A DNA stretch of 64,000 bases. Source: Apostichopus japonicus. Its lineage: Eukaryota; Echinodermata; Holothuroidea; Aspidochirotida; Stichopodidae. Under the pieces are notes generated by a model, which was not told where the DNA came from, searched no databases, and saw only the letters and a list, made by a program, of their open reading frames with translations. The position numbers were made by a program, and so were the translations under genes. This document shows, piece after piece, positions 1-14,569 of this stretch. Position 1 is the first letter of the stretch. Each line of letters opens with the position of its first letter. Location of the stretch: contig NC_092577.1 of assembly GCF_037975245.1 (NCBI RefSeq), forward strand, positions 14,413,513 through 14,477,512, read 5' to 3'.

Positions 1-1
1 G

Positions 2-215
2 GCTGAATACAAAAACGGGTTTGGCGACGAAAACAGTTTCTGGCTTGGAAATGAGAAACTTCATTACTTGACAAACCAGAGAAATTACACGCTTCGCATT
101 GACACCATTTCTTCCGGTGGAACGGTTAGATATGCAAAATATGCAGAGTTTCAAATAGAGTCTGTGGGCAACAACTACAGGATGAATAAACTGGGCACAC
201 ACAGTGGAAACACAG
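2..215 (+). CDS. Fibrinogen-related protein, penultimate coding exon (5' partial)
   Basis: The exon is already open at the window edge and ends ACA G|GTTTGT, leaving phase 1. Read from base 2 it gives a typical fibrinogen C-terminal (FReD) segment: GFGDENSFWLGNEKLHYLT, then a YTLRID strand and a YAEFQIESVGNNYRM strand. FReD proteins (ficolins, tenascins, angiopoietins, invertebrate FREPs) are secreted and bind carbohydrate or acetylated ligands, often in innate immunity. The upstream part of the protein is outside the window, so any collagen, coiled-coil or Ig region cannot be judged. Family assignment is secure; the specific paralogue is not. Confidence 0.88.
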
Positions 216-1376
216 GTTTGTTGGATGTTTAGTGTTTGCGCCTTGCCTTGGATAATATAGGTCAAGCTAAAAATTACGAAACTGTTCACGCTAAACATTA
301 TGTGACATGATCGTCATGGTTCCAGCATATCTTAATGTTAAATATTAAGTCGCACGCATCAGTTGCACGCATAACTTAGAACGCAAAAAGCGATGGAATA
401 ATACAAAATCCCGTATTGTTTACTTGTATCTCCCTTTCAACAATCTCGAATAATTGCAATTGATTTCCAGAACCCGTTTTGAATTCCCCAGTTTTGGTTT
501 AATTATCTTGAAAGAGCAAAAGGGTTTTGTGTAGAACAGACTTTTGGCCAGTGATCTCATCATTTCTGAAAACTATATTGTAAACAACAGCGTCCCATCT
601 GGACCGGTCATTTTAAAGACCGTTTAGTGTAATATATACCGTATCAATTGGATACCGTTGGCATTAATTAGCATAAACGTGAAGTAGTCGGTCAAACTAG
701 CTGATGAAAAAGAAAGTATGATGAATGAGGAAGCATCAGTCCAAGAACAGGATCTATTACGGAAGTGAAAATCCACCATATAACTTCACAGAACCATCCT
801 GAGTGTTATAAGTGAACAAATACTACTAAAACAACATTCTTATAACAAATGTGACATAACTATACTCAGAAAGAGACATACTCTTTGTTTTATGACAAAG
901 ACAATCTGAGACGTAGATGGGAATTTGCAAAAGTGTCAATTATAAGAGTAGTTAATGCAATACCACGATCTAGTTATCCTTTAAAACAAAATAGAATATC
1001 TACTAATTTTACAATGATGTTTAACATCGATAGACAATAGGTTCCTTTTAGGCGAGCTTAGTTTATACATTATAATACGTCAGTTGAATCCAGATCTATG
1101 GTCCGCTTGCGGTCACCTCAATTGAGAAGGAAACGTAAATAATAAAAAAAGAACATCAAAGAACAGATCAGTACATGAAATATCTAATGATCGCGGAATG
1201 ATCCCATTAGCAATGAATTATAAATATCTTTCAGAGTGACCCCCCCCCCCCCCCTCCTCGCCTAATTCCCAGTATACTCTAATACTTATTTCATGTTCCA
1301 ACAATGCATGCAACATATCAACAGGATACCTATGGTATTGTTTAATGGACAAGGTTCTTGCTTTGTTCCTTCGCAG

Positions 1377-1708
1377 GTCATTACTTCTATCATAACAGAG
1401 GTGAGCAGTTCAGCACATATGACCGAGACAACGACTCATGTGGTAAATTCGACTGTGCAGAGAAGCACAGAAGCGGCTGGTGGCACTCCGATGACTGGTG
1501 TGGTTGTCGTGCTTCTACCTCTTGCAGTTACTTCACATACGGCAGTGTTTCGATTTGTAAGTCAATTTGTACTCGTGACAATCTCAACGGGGTATATGAC
1601 GGAAGCAGCGGACAAAGTATCACCTGCACTTATAATGTTGATTCTGATAATTATCGACACTACTGCAACGCCAAATTCGTTGAAATGAAAATTCGACCAA
1701 CCTCTTGA
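1377..1708 (+). CDS. Fibrinogen-related protein, terminal coding exon
   Basis: The exon begins after TTCCTTCGCAG, accepts phase 1 and runs to TGA at 1706-1708. It holds the C-terminal half of the FReD: FSTYDRDNDSCGKFDC corresponds to the calcium-binding loop (DRDND), followed by GWWHSDDWC, NLNGVYDG and the closing strand FVEMKIRPTS. The exon encodes nine cysteines, more than the few usual in this half of the domain. The intron upstream (216-1376) is 1.16 kb and shows no other coding. Likely a secreted lectin-like protein; ligand unknown. Confidence 0.88.
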
Positions 1709-2013
1709 GTCGATAACGGATAGTCTGCAGCTAACATGTGATATGCTTTTCTCTCGAACGCATCGTGGAAAACGAAATAAGTCGCAGAATGCACATTTTA
1801 TTTTCCTTTATTATTAAGAGAAATCAATTAGACGAACGAGGGAATGTTAATATCTGAATAGACACATGTAAATTTATGTATCATCTTCGGTGATTGAAAA
1901 TTCCCGAGAAAACTTTAATTAGGATATTATTTGTTCAACTTTGAGCGGTAGATTATTCTTTAATATTCAGGCGCGTCGTTGGATATTTCGTTATTTGTAA
2001 CAATTACCTTACT

Positions 2014-2053
2014 AATAAACTACGTTTTTATTAGTGCAATGAAGATGAATAAA
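2014..2053 (+). promoter_or_regulatory. Candidate polyadenylation signals of the fibrinogen-related gene
   Basis: Two AATAAA hexamers lie at 2014-2019 and 2048-2053, about 310-345 bp after the stop codon. Either could end this transcript. The hexamer is common in AT-rich DNA, so this rests on position alone. Confidence 0.4.
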
Positions 2054-2059
2054 AGAAAG

Positions 2060-3909
<1,850 letters not shown>

Positions 3910-4111
3910 TGCATTAACATATAGTCTGTTCAAAGTATCTCTTTCGAGATCTCTTTTCGATGATTTTCGAGTTGGTTAGCATCATGTTTGATCTCTAGAG
4001 TAAGGCAAAATATGTCACCAAAAACAGAACTAGTATTGTTCGATACATGTGAAAAACGCCTACAGTGGAATTACGACCTTCCTTACCGGTTTCGAACCTC
4101 TGGACATACAA

Positions 4112-4245
4112 TCAGCATCCATAGCCTAGTGGTTAGGGTGTCTGCGTACAGAGCGGAAGGCCCGTGGTTCGAATCCCGGTGGAGGCTGAAAGTTTATTCA
4201 CTGTTCTTGATTTTCCAACTCATTACGATTTTCATTTATATATAT
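4112..4245 (+). mobile_element. tRNA-derived SINE (full head)
   Basis: The tRNA-like head carries a polymerase III A box TAGCCTAGTGG (4122-4132) and a consensus B box GGTTCGAATCC (4166-4176). After it comes a unique tail ending TTACGATTTTCAT and then T/TA-rich sequence. The opposite-strand copy at 3804-3869 shares the B-box region and the tail, so the tail is part of the element. A truncated head with the same A-box region lies at 8919-8952. Confidence 0.82.
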
Positions 4246-4285
4246 ATTTTTTTTTTATTTTTTTTTTAATAGTCTCAACTAGTCT

Positions 4286-4289
<4 letters not shown>

Positions 4290-4365
<76 letters not shown>
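4290..4365. repeat. (TA)n microsatellite
   Basis: About 75 bp of perfect TA dinucleotide shortly after the SINE tail. Confidence 0.97.
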
Positions 4366-4371
<6 letters not shown>

Positions 4372-6713
4372 AATTTAGAATGTCAAGTGCTATCATAATA
4401 TGTAGTTTCCATGGTAACTAAGGTTCAAAGGTCCAATTTCCAGGTTAAGCTCATTTCAGATTTTTTTGTTTTTGTTTTTTGGGTGCCATGGCATATTAAA
4501 AATTAGGTCATTTAATATGAGAAAACCGTGGATTTCTCCTGTACGAAAAAAGCAACCTCACTGTAGTGGCCGAAAGTGCTCTCGGACCAACGCCCTCTCA
4601 GATTTACACAGGTTTTAGGCTCATTATGACGACTTAATCAGTATTCAGTATCAGCGCAGGATTCCAAAGGGGGCGTGGGCGGGGGATTCGAAATTTCCCC
4701 GACTGATAATTTGTAGGGGCATGCACCTTTATGGACGGGCTGTAGGTGCATGGATGGAAATATTTTTTAACATATGGATATGGTTGTGGGGTCGTTTTGA
4801 ATGCGACTCCCATATAGAGGACGGTTTGTCTGAGGCATAATTAAAATAGAAATCGTGTCTATAATTAGGAATTAAAGCATGTTTAATAAATATTTTGAAT
4901 ATTGACAAAGAAAAATAATTCCAAACTGAATATTGTTTCTCCTGAATGACGACGGAGGTAAGGGTCATGCCCCAATCATTTGCGCATGCCCACGTGTTTC
5001 AGTGACGTTATTCTAAAACATATTTAAATTACGTTGTTATAGACGGCCGTATGTCTCCGCAACAACAACCCTCACAGTAACATTTTAAAATTATATATGA
5101 AGTCATTTTCCGAGAACTTTATTATTACAATATCTCACGATGTGTATCATAGCGTTATGTTCTAGATATTGTGGATTGGATGGATCCCATGTAAGAATGG
5201 ACCGCCAGCAGTTCGGTAGCGAGGGTTTCAGGGGCCCTGGTTTAAGAATGAGAAATGGGACCCGGCACTAATACGCTATCTAAACTGCACTTGACACTTG
5301 ACACAAAGCCATAAATTTAAACAGACAAGAAAAGGAAAACAAACCAAAAAGCTATCTTTTGGTATCTTGTTTGGTTGGAAGTTGTGACCCTTTAACTCGA
5401 AGTGTCGGAATCAACTCATGAAGGGCCCTGGAAATCGGGGGCCGTATAGTTCGATGAAACGCCTGAAACCGCCTCTTGCTATGTCTCTGGGCTGTCAGTT
5501 TGGTGTTACGAAATTTTTCGAGTACATGGTCAGTTTAACGTTATAACCTCCAGAAAGAACCTTATTTTGAACTAAACCATTCGATAATAGGTGAGTGTCG
5601 AGTTTAATAATGGTGAAAGGTCGGCTTATGTTAGGGATTAATAGTAATATAAATAATATTAATTCACTAGATTGAAATATATGAGGGATGTCAAGTGTCA
5701 TGCTCAAAATAACTTGAGAACGACTGCTTTAGATTCTACACAAATAAAAAAAACACCCCTACTGAATAGTGGAATATTCGGAACGGCGGGCGAAGAGTGG
5801 GACATGATACAGTCGGTAATTTTAAACAGAAATCTGTTCTAATAATTCCAAACGCGGCTTACATGTAATCCACAGACCATTTGCAGTAAACACGGTTATT
5901 TAAAGTGAACAATTGAAGTAAAATACCCGAAATATCAATTTCAGAGCATCAGAAGAAATAATTCCCAAGTATAGGTTTAGGTATTTTTGTTCCTCTGAAT
6001 GGCTCTCACAGGAAACTATCAACAGTTATTTGATCTATACACGTACAAGTGTTTCCACTGGAGATAAAACTTATGACTCACAATTTTCTTCTGTAGAATT
6101 GTGAAACTTTTATGAGTATTTTATCCTACCTGGCAAAACAAGTGGCAAGGAATCATGTTTAAATAGCCATAACAACCCGCCCCCTCCCTTTCGCCTTACC
6201 TCTGGTTATAGTGTCCAAAAAGATGAGTATTTTAACCTATGTTAGTCACGCATAAGTAGCCATCGGTTTCTTTTACTGATGATTCGATTAAATTAAATTC
6301 AAATATATTAAAATATATTTTAAAAATACCTTACCTCACAGCTTGTTTGTAGTAATTGGTTGCAATCTTAGCCTCACAATGTTATGGGATAAATTAGCCA
6401 ATTTCTTCTTTACTGGTTCTTCTAACCTATTACAAGTCGCAGTGTGAAAGATAATGCTTTATAATTGGTGGTACACCCAAATATTGAACTGATTTTTTCT
6501 TTGCTCCGTCGGTGGTAAAAATGTATCTTGTAAGATGGCTACTAGTTTAAGCACTTAGCATGATAGAAGCGAAACGACATCTCTTGTCATGCAGGAAGGT
6601 TCGGTTAGTAATAAGCGGGTTGCAAACCGGTAATTTCAAGTAATATATTTTCCATAATCTTTCGAACCACATACCACCACATATATGAAAATGCCATATA
6701 TCATATAAAAAGC

Positions 6714-6716
<3 letters not shown>
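4366..6716. other. Intergenic, no gene recognised
   Basis: No coding exon, RNA gene or strong repeat boundary was recognised in this 2.3 kb. An RFX-like palindrome, GTTTCCATGGTAAC, lies near 4407. Confidence 0.45.
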
Positions 6717-6750
<34 letters not shown>

Positions 6751-7204
6751 GTATCTATATATATATATATATATCAGGTGCGTATCCAGGGGGTCGTTGG
6801 GGGCGCGCGCCCCCCGGGTAAGAAAAAGAGAAGAGAAAAAAAGAGAAGAAAAAAGGAAAAAAGAGGGGGAAAAAGAGGAGGAGGAGAGGAAGGAAGGGAA
6901 AAGAAAAAGAAGAAAGAGAGAAAAAGTAGAAAAGGAGGGAGTAAAAGAAAAACGCGAAGACACCGGGAAGAGAAAGAGGAACAGTGACATCATTACAGCG
7001 CTGAAGGGTAGCCAGTGACGGATCAATGATTTCGTAAAAGTGTGACTCACCCTACCCCTTACATCGACAACTCCATTTTTTGACGTTTCCATTTTCCTCT
7101 CTCACTAATGATCTATATATAAACTATATATGGTCTATCATAACGCGTGTGTAGAATTGTGCTATGAAACCAACTGTGGCTGGTCTCGAACTCGACCGTG
7201 TCGT

Positions 7205-7470
7205 CGGGGAACATGACGCATTTTGGGATGGGGGCGACCTCCCGCCCCCCCCCCCCATTCAGCATTTCTTTAAATGATATCGCTAAGTAATTTCAAAATA
7301 GAAAGTGCTTACATGCAACTTACAAGGCCTGGGAAGTGTCATTTCCAGCGATCTGGGAGGCATTTTCAGCCAAAATTATCTTGTACGCTTCGCGCCAACC
7401 TGTGGCGCTACACTTAGGTAATTTGCCTACAGGCTTTGCCCCTCCCTTGGCAAATTCCTCGCTACGCGCC
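7205..7470 (+). mobile_element. hAT-like MITE, partial, same family as the element at 11012
   Basis: From about 7260 to 7470 the sequence follows the 11012-11315 element closely, including the TTACAAGGCCTGGGAAGTG block, the shared stem-loop core and the terminal GCTACGCGCCTG. The left end is degenerate and lies in a C-rich run. Confidence 0.7.
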
Positions 7471-7820
7471 TGTTCGAATTTTTAACGCAAACAGCAGACA
7501 CACATCATATCAGTGAGCATGAAAATGGCGTTCCAGGATGAAAAGCCTCAAAACTGTCCGACTTGCCTGAAAAAATAACCAACAATTTTCGCGCGCGAAG
7601 CGCGCGTTCAACGTCCTGAATATCATATAAGCAAGTATCGGTTATTACATCGCATGCCATCATGTACCGTACGGTCCGTTCAAATTGCGCAGTATACCGC
7701 GGGATGCTAATGTAAACAACGACATGTCTCATGTAGATGTAAAAAATCATGGAGGTCCAATTATGTCAAAACTCTCTTTTACATTAGTAATGGCGAATTA
7801 GGGGCTGCACCCCCACCGCG

Positions 7821-8204
7821 CAGTGGCGGAGCGTCCATACGGTCAGGGGGCGGATGCCCCCCCCCCCCCTGACGGACTCAAATGGACTGTTGGCGCCTTT
7901 TTCAGCTCTTTACCACTTTTAACTTATTCGTGATTATTGACTTTTTTATTGCGCTCTCATCTACTTATTGACATTTCTCACATTTTCTTGCTGTAATTTG
8001 GCGATGACACCTTATTCTTCGTTTATCTGCAAATTAGCCAGGCCCGGAAAGGGTCATTTCCGGCGATCTAGGGAGTATCTTTACTCAAATATTTTCTGTA
8101 CGCTTCTCGCCAACCAGTGGTGGCGCTCCGCTTAGATAGTGTCGAAAGCGCCCCTACAGACCATTCTGGCCCCCTTGTGACCAATACCCCTAGCTCCACC
8201 ACTG
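7821..8204 (+). mobile_element. 384-bp hAT-like MITE (CAGTGGCGGAGC family)
   Basis: The termini are CAGTGGCGGAGC and the complement of CAGTGGTGGAGC. Flanking octamers CCACCGCG and CCGCCGCG match at 7 of 8, as expected for a diverged 8-bp hAT target duplication. A second copy in inverse orientation, with a perfect duplication, lies at 39292-39671. Confidence 0.82.
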
Positions 8205-8732
8205 CCGCCGCGCCTCCTACGCCTATGTGTGTAGTGTTCGGTTTCGGAAATATCTGCTATTTTTTTATTTCCTTCAACCAAGTTTTAAAATAGCCGTTAT
8301 AAGAGGTTTTAATATTTGTACACCAATAAATTAACTGTCTGAATTTTCGAAAATTTCTGACCAACATTCTGCATCACATTTCCCTCTACTCGTGCAATTT
8401 TGACCGGTCTGTTAGGGGTTGAAGTAAGTTTTTCTATATTGGTTGTCCATAGATGAAATTTTCTACAACATACACTTTATTCACGAAAAATGTGAATTTT
8501 CAAATTCTGAACAAATATGGGGCTTAAAACCTTGAAAAGTGGGGCTGACGGGTATTGTGGGCCGCGACGTAGAATCACCTACTAAAGCAAAGACCCACAG
8601 GAGATGCGATCAGGTCGAACATGATGTGTGCCGGGTTGACAATCTTCAAAAAGGTTATGGATGGAAAAAACTATTAGGAAATACTTGGTTCTCAGGCAAA
8701 AAGTGTACATCTGGTTGGTCATTTCAAGCCTG

Positions 8733-8868
8733 AGAAGTGCCGTTTCCGGTGATCTGGGGGGTATCAAAACAAGAAATTTTCTTGTACGCTGCGCGCCAAC
8801 CGATGGTGGCGCTCCGCTTAGATAGTAATTCGCGCCCCCCGGGTTTGAAAATCCTGGATACGCGCCTG
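8733..8868 (+). repeat. Shared stem-loop core plus CAGGCGCGTATCC terminus
   Basis: A short element end that contains the recurring core (TTGTACGCTGCGCGCCAACC ... GTGGCGCTCCGCTTAGATAG) followed by CCCCCCGGG and an outward CGCGCCTG end. Confidence 0.7.
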
Positions 8869-8918
8869 TATATATATATATTATATATATATAGATAGAT
8901 AGATAGGAATCACAAATG

Positions 8919-8952
8919 TCCATAGCCTAGTTGGTTAGGGTGTCCGCGTACA
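8919..8952 (+). mobile_element. Truncated tRNA-SINE head
   Basis: CCATAGCCTAGTTGGTTAGG followed by GTGTCCGCGTACA is the A-box half of the SINE seen at 4112, with one inserted T. The B box and tail are missing. Confidence 0.7.
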
Positions 8953-8959
8953 ATTATAC

Positions 8960-10730
8960 CTGACTTTTCAGACATTTGAAGAACTAAGAGCTGGAGCCCT
9001 GTATACAATTAACTTAGGCCTACTACTTTGACCGCATGCGACTAGAACGACAGTTTCAAAACAGCGATGTGGTTCACAGTCACACAGAGGTTCAGTACGG
9101 AAGATTTCAGTAGTCGGTAACCTGTAATATGATGTACAGTATCATAAATACATGCAACTGCAACTCATTTAAATATACTAAGCTTTTAATTTACAGTTTT
9201 CTTAAATAACACTGCAATCAGTATAAGCTAAATTGACGATCAGGGGTAACTTCAACCATGGAGCGTCATAAAAAACAGTCTAATTTCAGTTTGCTACCGA
9301 AATCTCAGCTAGATTCGATTCATGAATATTCATGACCTTCAACATCGCGGTGAGTAATGTGTCTTTACGACAGGTCTATATCAACAAATTATAAGGTCCT
9401 CACAAGTTACAAATCATCGTAGATTGGGCCAAACACTCATTTCTAAAGACACATTTACAATCACACAAACAATCCGTAATATATTAAGATCAAATGAACG
9501 GTAATTCCACAGTTTTAGGCTCGACATTGAACCAGAAACCGATATTAACAGCTCGGAATGACAGCCATTACAAAGCTAATCATAAAACAACACATGGGCC
9601 TTTGTGCCTTGAATGACCCGAGGTGTACAGAAACCATAATCAGACAAATTAACATATATACACGGCTCAACAATGTATAATACAGTTGGCACTTCTGGTT
9701 TGTGAATTTGGGAAAAGGGGTTTGTTTCTTTTCTACACTTAGTTTCTTAACAAATTTGTTCTATATAGTTGCACTGCAGTAATGCCATGGGGTGCCTTTG
9801 CTTACCTGCAGTATTTGAGAAAGTGGTCAGATGCTGGATCAAACACTCTCGTCCGTCGGATGGGGACGTTAAATGGCGGTCCCGGGAGCAGGAATGGGAG
9901 TGAACTCACGACACTGCCACTGTCTTGGAACACTTATCGAAAAGAGAAGGCTTGAACTAAGCCGGTGTTGATCCACGATCTAACACAGATAGGGTCTTAA
10001 ATAAGCTACTATAAGGCTTCCTGATCCTTGGGTCTCTATACTAAACTAAACTAAACTACTATACAACTCGTACCGTAAACACCGAGTGTACTACATATCG
10101 GAAAACCACTACAAGTAAACAATTTGTATAACACTCACCCGACAAGTCACTAACATTGACGACAGTAACTTGCTGAAGAAATAACATAACTTGGCCTACT
10201 TCGTTGCCATCGTTCTCTCCAACAGCGCTCTCTATAGCACCATCTGTTTCTCGCCTGCATGCCGAGCGCCAACTAATTTAGAACGTTTAAGGTAGCATAC
10301 GCCCATTAAAAAGCCCCATTGACTTACACACTAAATCACAAAAGTAATGTGGTCTCTAAGTCTAGATAGAAGTTTTCACTAGCTAAACGCTACCCATCAC
10401 CGGATAGCTGACAAGTTGGCCTTTCATGGAACCATCAATTTTTTGTATCATGACCATGTAGATTTTTTGCTATCCGAGCCGGAAGTTTTCGTCACTTGTA
10501 AACAAACCTCTTCGCTCAGTGGTAAACAAATTTCCTAGGCTGCTCCTGGGAGGCCTAAAGGGGTCTAAAATTGCCTCAATTGACCCAATTTTCTCACCAC
10601 ATGTACTTCCATTCATGCTCTTCAACATGCAAGCCACAAACAACTAGATTATGATTGATAACAGGTCACAAAAGATGTTCTCCCGCTGCTTTTTGGCACT
10701 TTTCCTGAAGGAGAACAATCGAGCGGATTC
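8960..10730. other. Intergenic; possible repeat segment at 9780-10040
   Basis: No exon recognised. Around 9850-9960 the phrase GGATGGGGACGTTAAATGG followed by GGTCCCGGGAGCAGG resembles, from memory, repeat sequence common in marine invertebrates (LINE or SINE 3' regions). That assignment needs a repeat-library search and is weak. Confidence 0.3.
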
Positions 10731-10739
10731 ATATGGACT

Positions 10740-10961
10740 CTAATAGGAGTATGCCACCTTACTTTTCCGGTTTCGCTCGAAACCGTTAGTGTACCACACA
10801 ACCCAGTAGGCCACATACAGAATGTTTACCGCAATCAGTAGTACGATGTGAGGCACGGAGAGAATTATGCCGGACACAATATTCAATCTTTCTCTAGGGC
10901 TCATTTGCTTGAACCTCTCACAATGCCACAAACGACGTATGCAATTGGCCTCATAATACAC
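10740..10961 (-). CDS. Possible terminal exon of an unrecognised membrane protein
   Basis: A minus-strand frame of about 73 codons ends in TAG. It reads RRLWHCERFKQMSPRERLNI, then a long hydrophobic segment (VSGIILSVPHIVLLIAVNIL followed by YVAYWVVWY), then a basic tail ending RNRKSKVAYSY. One transmembrane helix with a short basic cytosolic tail is a plausible C-terminus. An AG acceptor (TATTATGAG) lies a few bases into the frame, so it could be a last exon. I do not recognise the family, and no upstream exon is identified. It could be chance coding. Confidence 0.3.
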   Translation of the reverse strand: MYYEANCIRRLWHCERFKQMSPRERLNIVSGIILSVPHIVLLIAVNILYVAYWVVWYTNGFERNRKSKVAYSY

Positions 10962-11011
10962 AGGAGACTAGACCGCTTTGGCGTATGATCTACGCTTAAA
11001 AAACTGAGAGC

Positions 11012-11315
11012 CAGGCGCGTAGCCAATGTGGGGCGAAGGGGCGACCGTTCCCCTCCACCTTGAGCATATTTTTTTTGTATGTTTTTATGATATCGCTAGT
11101 AACTTCAAATAGAAAATGCTTAGATGCAACTTACAAGGCCTGGGAAGTGCCATTTCCAGCGATCTGGGAGGCATTTTCGGCCAAAATTGTCTTGTACGCT
11201 TCGCGCCAACTAATGATGGCGATACGCTTAGATAGTTTGCAGAGCCATATATACGGCTTTGAAAGTTTGCCTACAAGTTCGCCCCTCCCTTGGCAAATTC
11301 CTGGCTACGCACCTG
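11012..11315 (+). mobile_element. 304-bp hAT-like MITE with perfect 8-bp target duplication
   Basis: The termini CAGGCGCGTAGCCA and CAGGTGCGTAGCCA (as complement) match at 13 of 14. The octamer CTGAGAGC lies directly on both sides (11004-11011 and 11316-11323). Eight-base duplications and CAG-type ends are hallmarks of hAT transposons. There is no transposase, so it is non-autonomous. It contains the recurring stem-loop core. Confidence 0.9.
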
Positions 11316-11329
11316 CTGAGAGCTTTTGT

Positions 11330-12399
<1,070 letters not shown>

Positions 12400-12676
12400 C
12401 AGCTTTTTGCCCGATCAATCATTTGAATCTGCATCAGTATTGGGAGTATAAATGCAATATTATATAAGTTTCACTGTAATAGTTCAATGAACAAATTCTT
12501 AAACCTTTCACATAATGGCAGTTGTTACAATTATCCCTGTGAAAGGTACTTGGCATGACGGTTCACTTTGCTTCAATCATGTACTCACAACATTGCTATC
12601 AGATCAAGAGAGTAGCCTATAGTATATAGTACCATATATGCACCGAACGTAACCCATTGCGGAGGATATACACTAT

Positions 12677-12706
12677 GGGGGGAGGGGGGAGGGGGGAGGG
12701 GGGGTT
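12677..12706 (+). repeat. G-rich (GGGGGGA)n tract, quadruplex-capable
   Basis: Four or more runs of at least four G separated by single A's. Such a sequence can form an intramolecular G-quadruplex. No gene context is evident. Confidence 0.7.
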
Positions 12707-13079
12707 AGTCGACACCGTGTGGACACTTGAGATGGTTGAGTAAAAATAATTTCTAAACCAAAAATTATTAACAAGTAGACTTGCAAAGAGGATCTGACGT
12801 CATCATTATTTTAGCCTTATAGGAGCTTCCAAAAGTTTTTTTTCTTTATTTGAATATGTTGAAAACAGGAATAGCTATATGTAAAGGTATATAAACTAGC
12901 TGTAAAAGTATTTCTTTTATCTTGGACAAGATAAATTAAGACTAAGATATTTACCTATAATAATACTTTCAACTTACATTTACAATTCCAATTGTCATAT
13001 TTTGAATGATACCTCTAACCACTCTCCAATTCACACCACCCACTCCCCCCACCCCAGTCTGGAAAAAGTGCCCGACCCC

Positions 13080-13570
13080 CCCCACTTATGTTCAAATTTT
13101 CTTCATTTAAGTGATATTAGGCTAACGAAATATTACACCTTCTGGGGGCTTCGCCATCTGGAACCCCCCACAGGGGCTATTTGAAATACATTTGAATGTC
13201 ATTAAATTCTCTGTACATTTTTCTGTTTTAGTTAAGAAAGCTACGAGATCTATTTGAAAACACTGCAGCTTCCGGTCTTGGAATACCATTCACAAAAATT
13301 TCTCTTTTCTCGCATGTGCTTTTGTGTTTTAAGGTCACTACGAGAGAACGAGAAATACCTCAAAAATCATACTACTTCTGGGGGCTACCCCCGCCGCCCC
13401 CCCCCCCGCACCCCACCCCGGACTCTACCTCCTGACCCCGGCTTTGAAATAAATTCTATGATTAGAATCGAATTTCTCTCTCTCTCTTTATAGCAAGTAT
13501 TTTGTAATTTAAACTCGATACGAGAGAACAAGTAATATATCTGAAAACGATAAAGCTTCTTGGACACCCT
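13080..13570. repeat. Degenerate tandem repeat, units of about 120-130 bp
   Basis: Phrases of the type CTACGAGAGAACGAGAAATA and ACTTCTGGGGGCT recur with drift near 13130, 13230, 13340 and 13520. This indicates about four diverged units of one tandem family. Confidence 0.55.
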
Positions 13571-14309
13571 CTAAGCTGCTGAGATACCTTCCATAAACAT
13601 TTAAGGGTAATTCTCTATTTGGCAGGTATATTGGCGGTCAAGAAATCTCTACCAAGACGAACAAGAACTATCTAAAGTGATGTAGCGTATGTAGGCCCTG
13701 CATTCCCATCCAACAAACAGTGTTCAGTTGTAATTATAAAACAAGTCGCTTTTGTTGGTTTACGTTTAGCTCAGCTGAAAGCTTCCAGTTGAGCTATAGC
13801 GATTCTACAGAAATTCTGTCACTTTCGATCACCGTGTTTTAATAACTGCCATTTCGTCATTTTTCGTTAGATTTGGCTGAAATTTTCGTCCGTGGGTTTG
13901 CGTGAGTTACATGTTCATACATGCGTTAATATTATAATTAATTTGAAGGTCATTTGAGGTTACGAGAGGTCATTTCTGAAAACGTAAACAATGCTACTCC
14001 TCGTAATAGAGCTTTTTTTTCAAATCCGTCTACTGAAATATTGTAGATATAACGATGGAATGGTGGTGAGCCAAAGTTGTTCAGGAAATATTTTGTTGAC
14101 GTCATATGAGGGTCCAAAACAGGGCTTTCTGAAGAGTTTTTAGTAATGATGAAATGAAGGCTACAGATCATATGCAATGATCATGAATTTTTTTTCAACT
14201 GTTAAGAATTCATGACCAGCATGCTTTTGGATGTGAGTAGCAAAATGTCTTCCATTTTAATTTTCCCTTAACAAATATTGGATCCCAAACTGTTAGCTTG
14301 TCATCCCCC
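13571..14309. other. Intergenic, no gene recognised
   Basis: No coding or RNA feature can be supported here. Confidence 0.45.
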
Positions 14310-14561
14310 CAGTGGCGTAGCTAGAGGCTTTGGCACCCGGGAGCAAGAGTAGAAAATTGCGCCCCAACCCCCCCCCCCCCCACTACTGAAAGTAAAATAA
14401 ATTGCGCGCGAAGCAATATGCCTGACGACATACATCAATTTCGTCATGTCTTTCTAAAAAGTGCTTTTTTTTTTTTTACTCTCATTCTCACATTTTAACG
14501 CCCCCTTAAACCCGGCGCCCGGGGCACGTGTCCTCCCTTGACCCCCCTAGCTACACCGCTG
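14310..14561 (+). mobile_element. 252-bp hAT-like MITE (CAGTGGCGTAGCTAG ends)
   Basis: The left end CAGTGGCGTAGCTAG and the complement of the right end, CAGCGGTGTAGCTAG, match at 13 of 15. Flanking octamers CATCCCCC and CACCCCCC match at 7 of 8, although low complexity weakens this duplication. Confidence 0.72.
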
Positions 14562-14569
14562 CACCCCCC

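Larger units (their letters stand above)
6775..8868. mobile_element. Possible 2.1-kb composite hAT-like element with nested MITEs
   Basis: The left end CAGGTGCGTATCCAGG (6775) and the right end, whose reverse complement reads CAGGCGCGTATCCAGG (ending 8868), match at 15 of 16 bases, and both abut TA repeats. Just inside each end is a GGCGCG/CCCCCCGGGT block. Between them are a polypurine stretch (6822-6985), a partial element ending near 7470 and a complete 384-bp element (7821-8204). The ends may belong to one element or to two broken copies; the TA flanks make a target duplication unreadable. Confidence 0.5.

Noticed and set aside
4112-4190. Functional tRNA gene at 4112-4190
   Set aside because: A and B boxes are good, but the acceptor stem does not pair and the conserved tail is shared with other copies, so it is a SINE.
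6778-7018. Lys/Glu/Arg-rich frames
   Set aside because: Polypurine tract inside a transposon end; composition alone explains the open frames.
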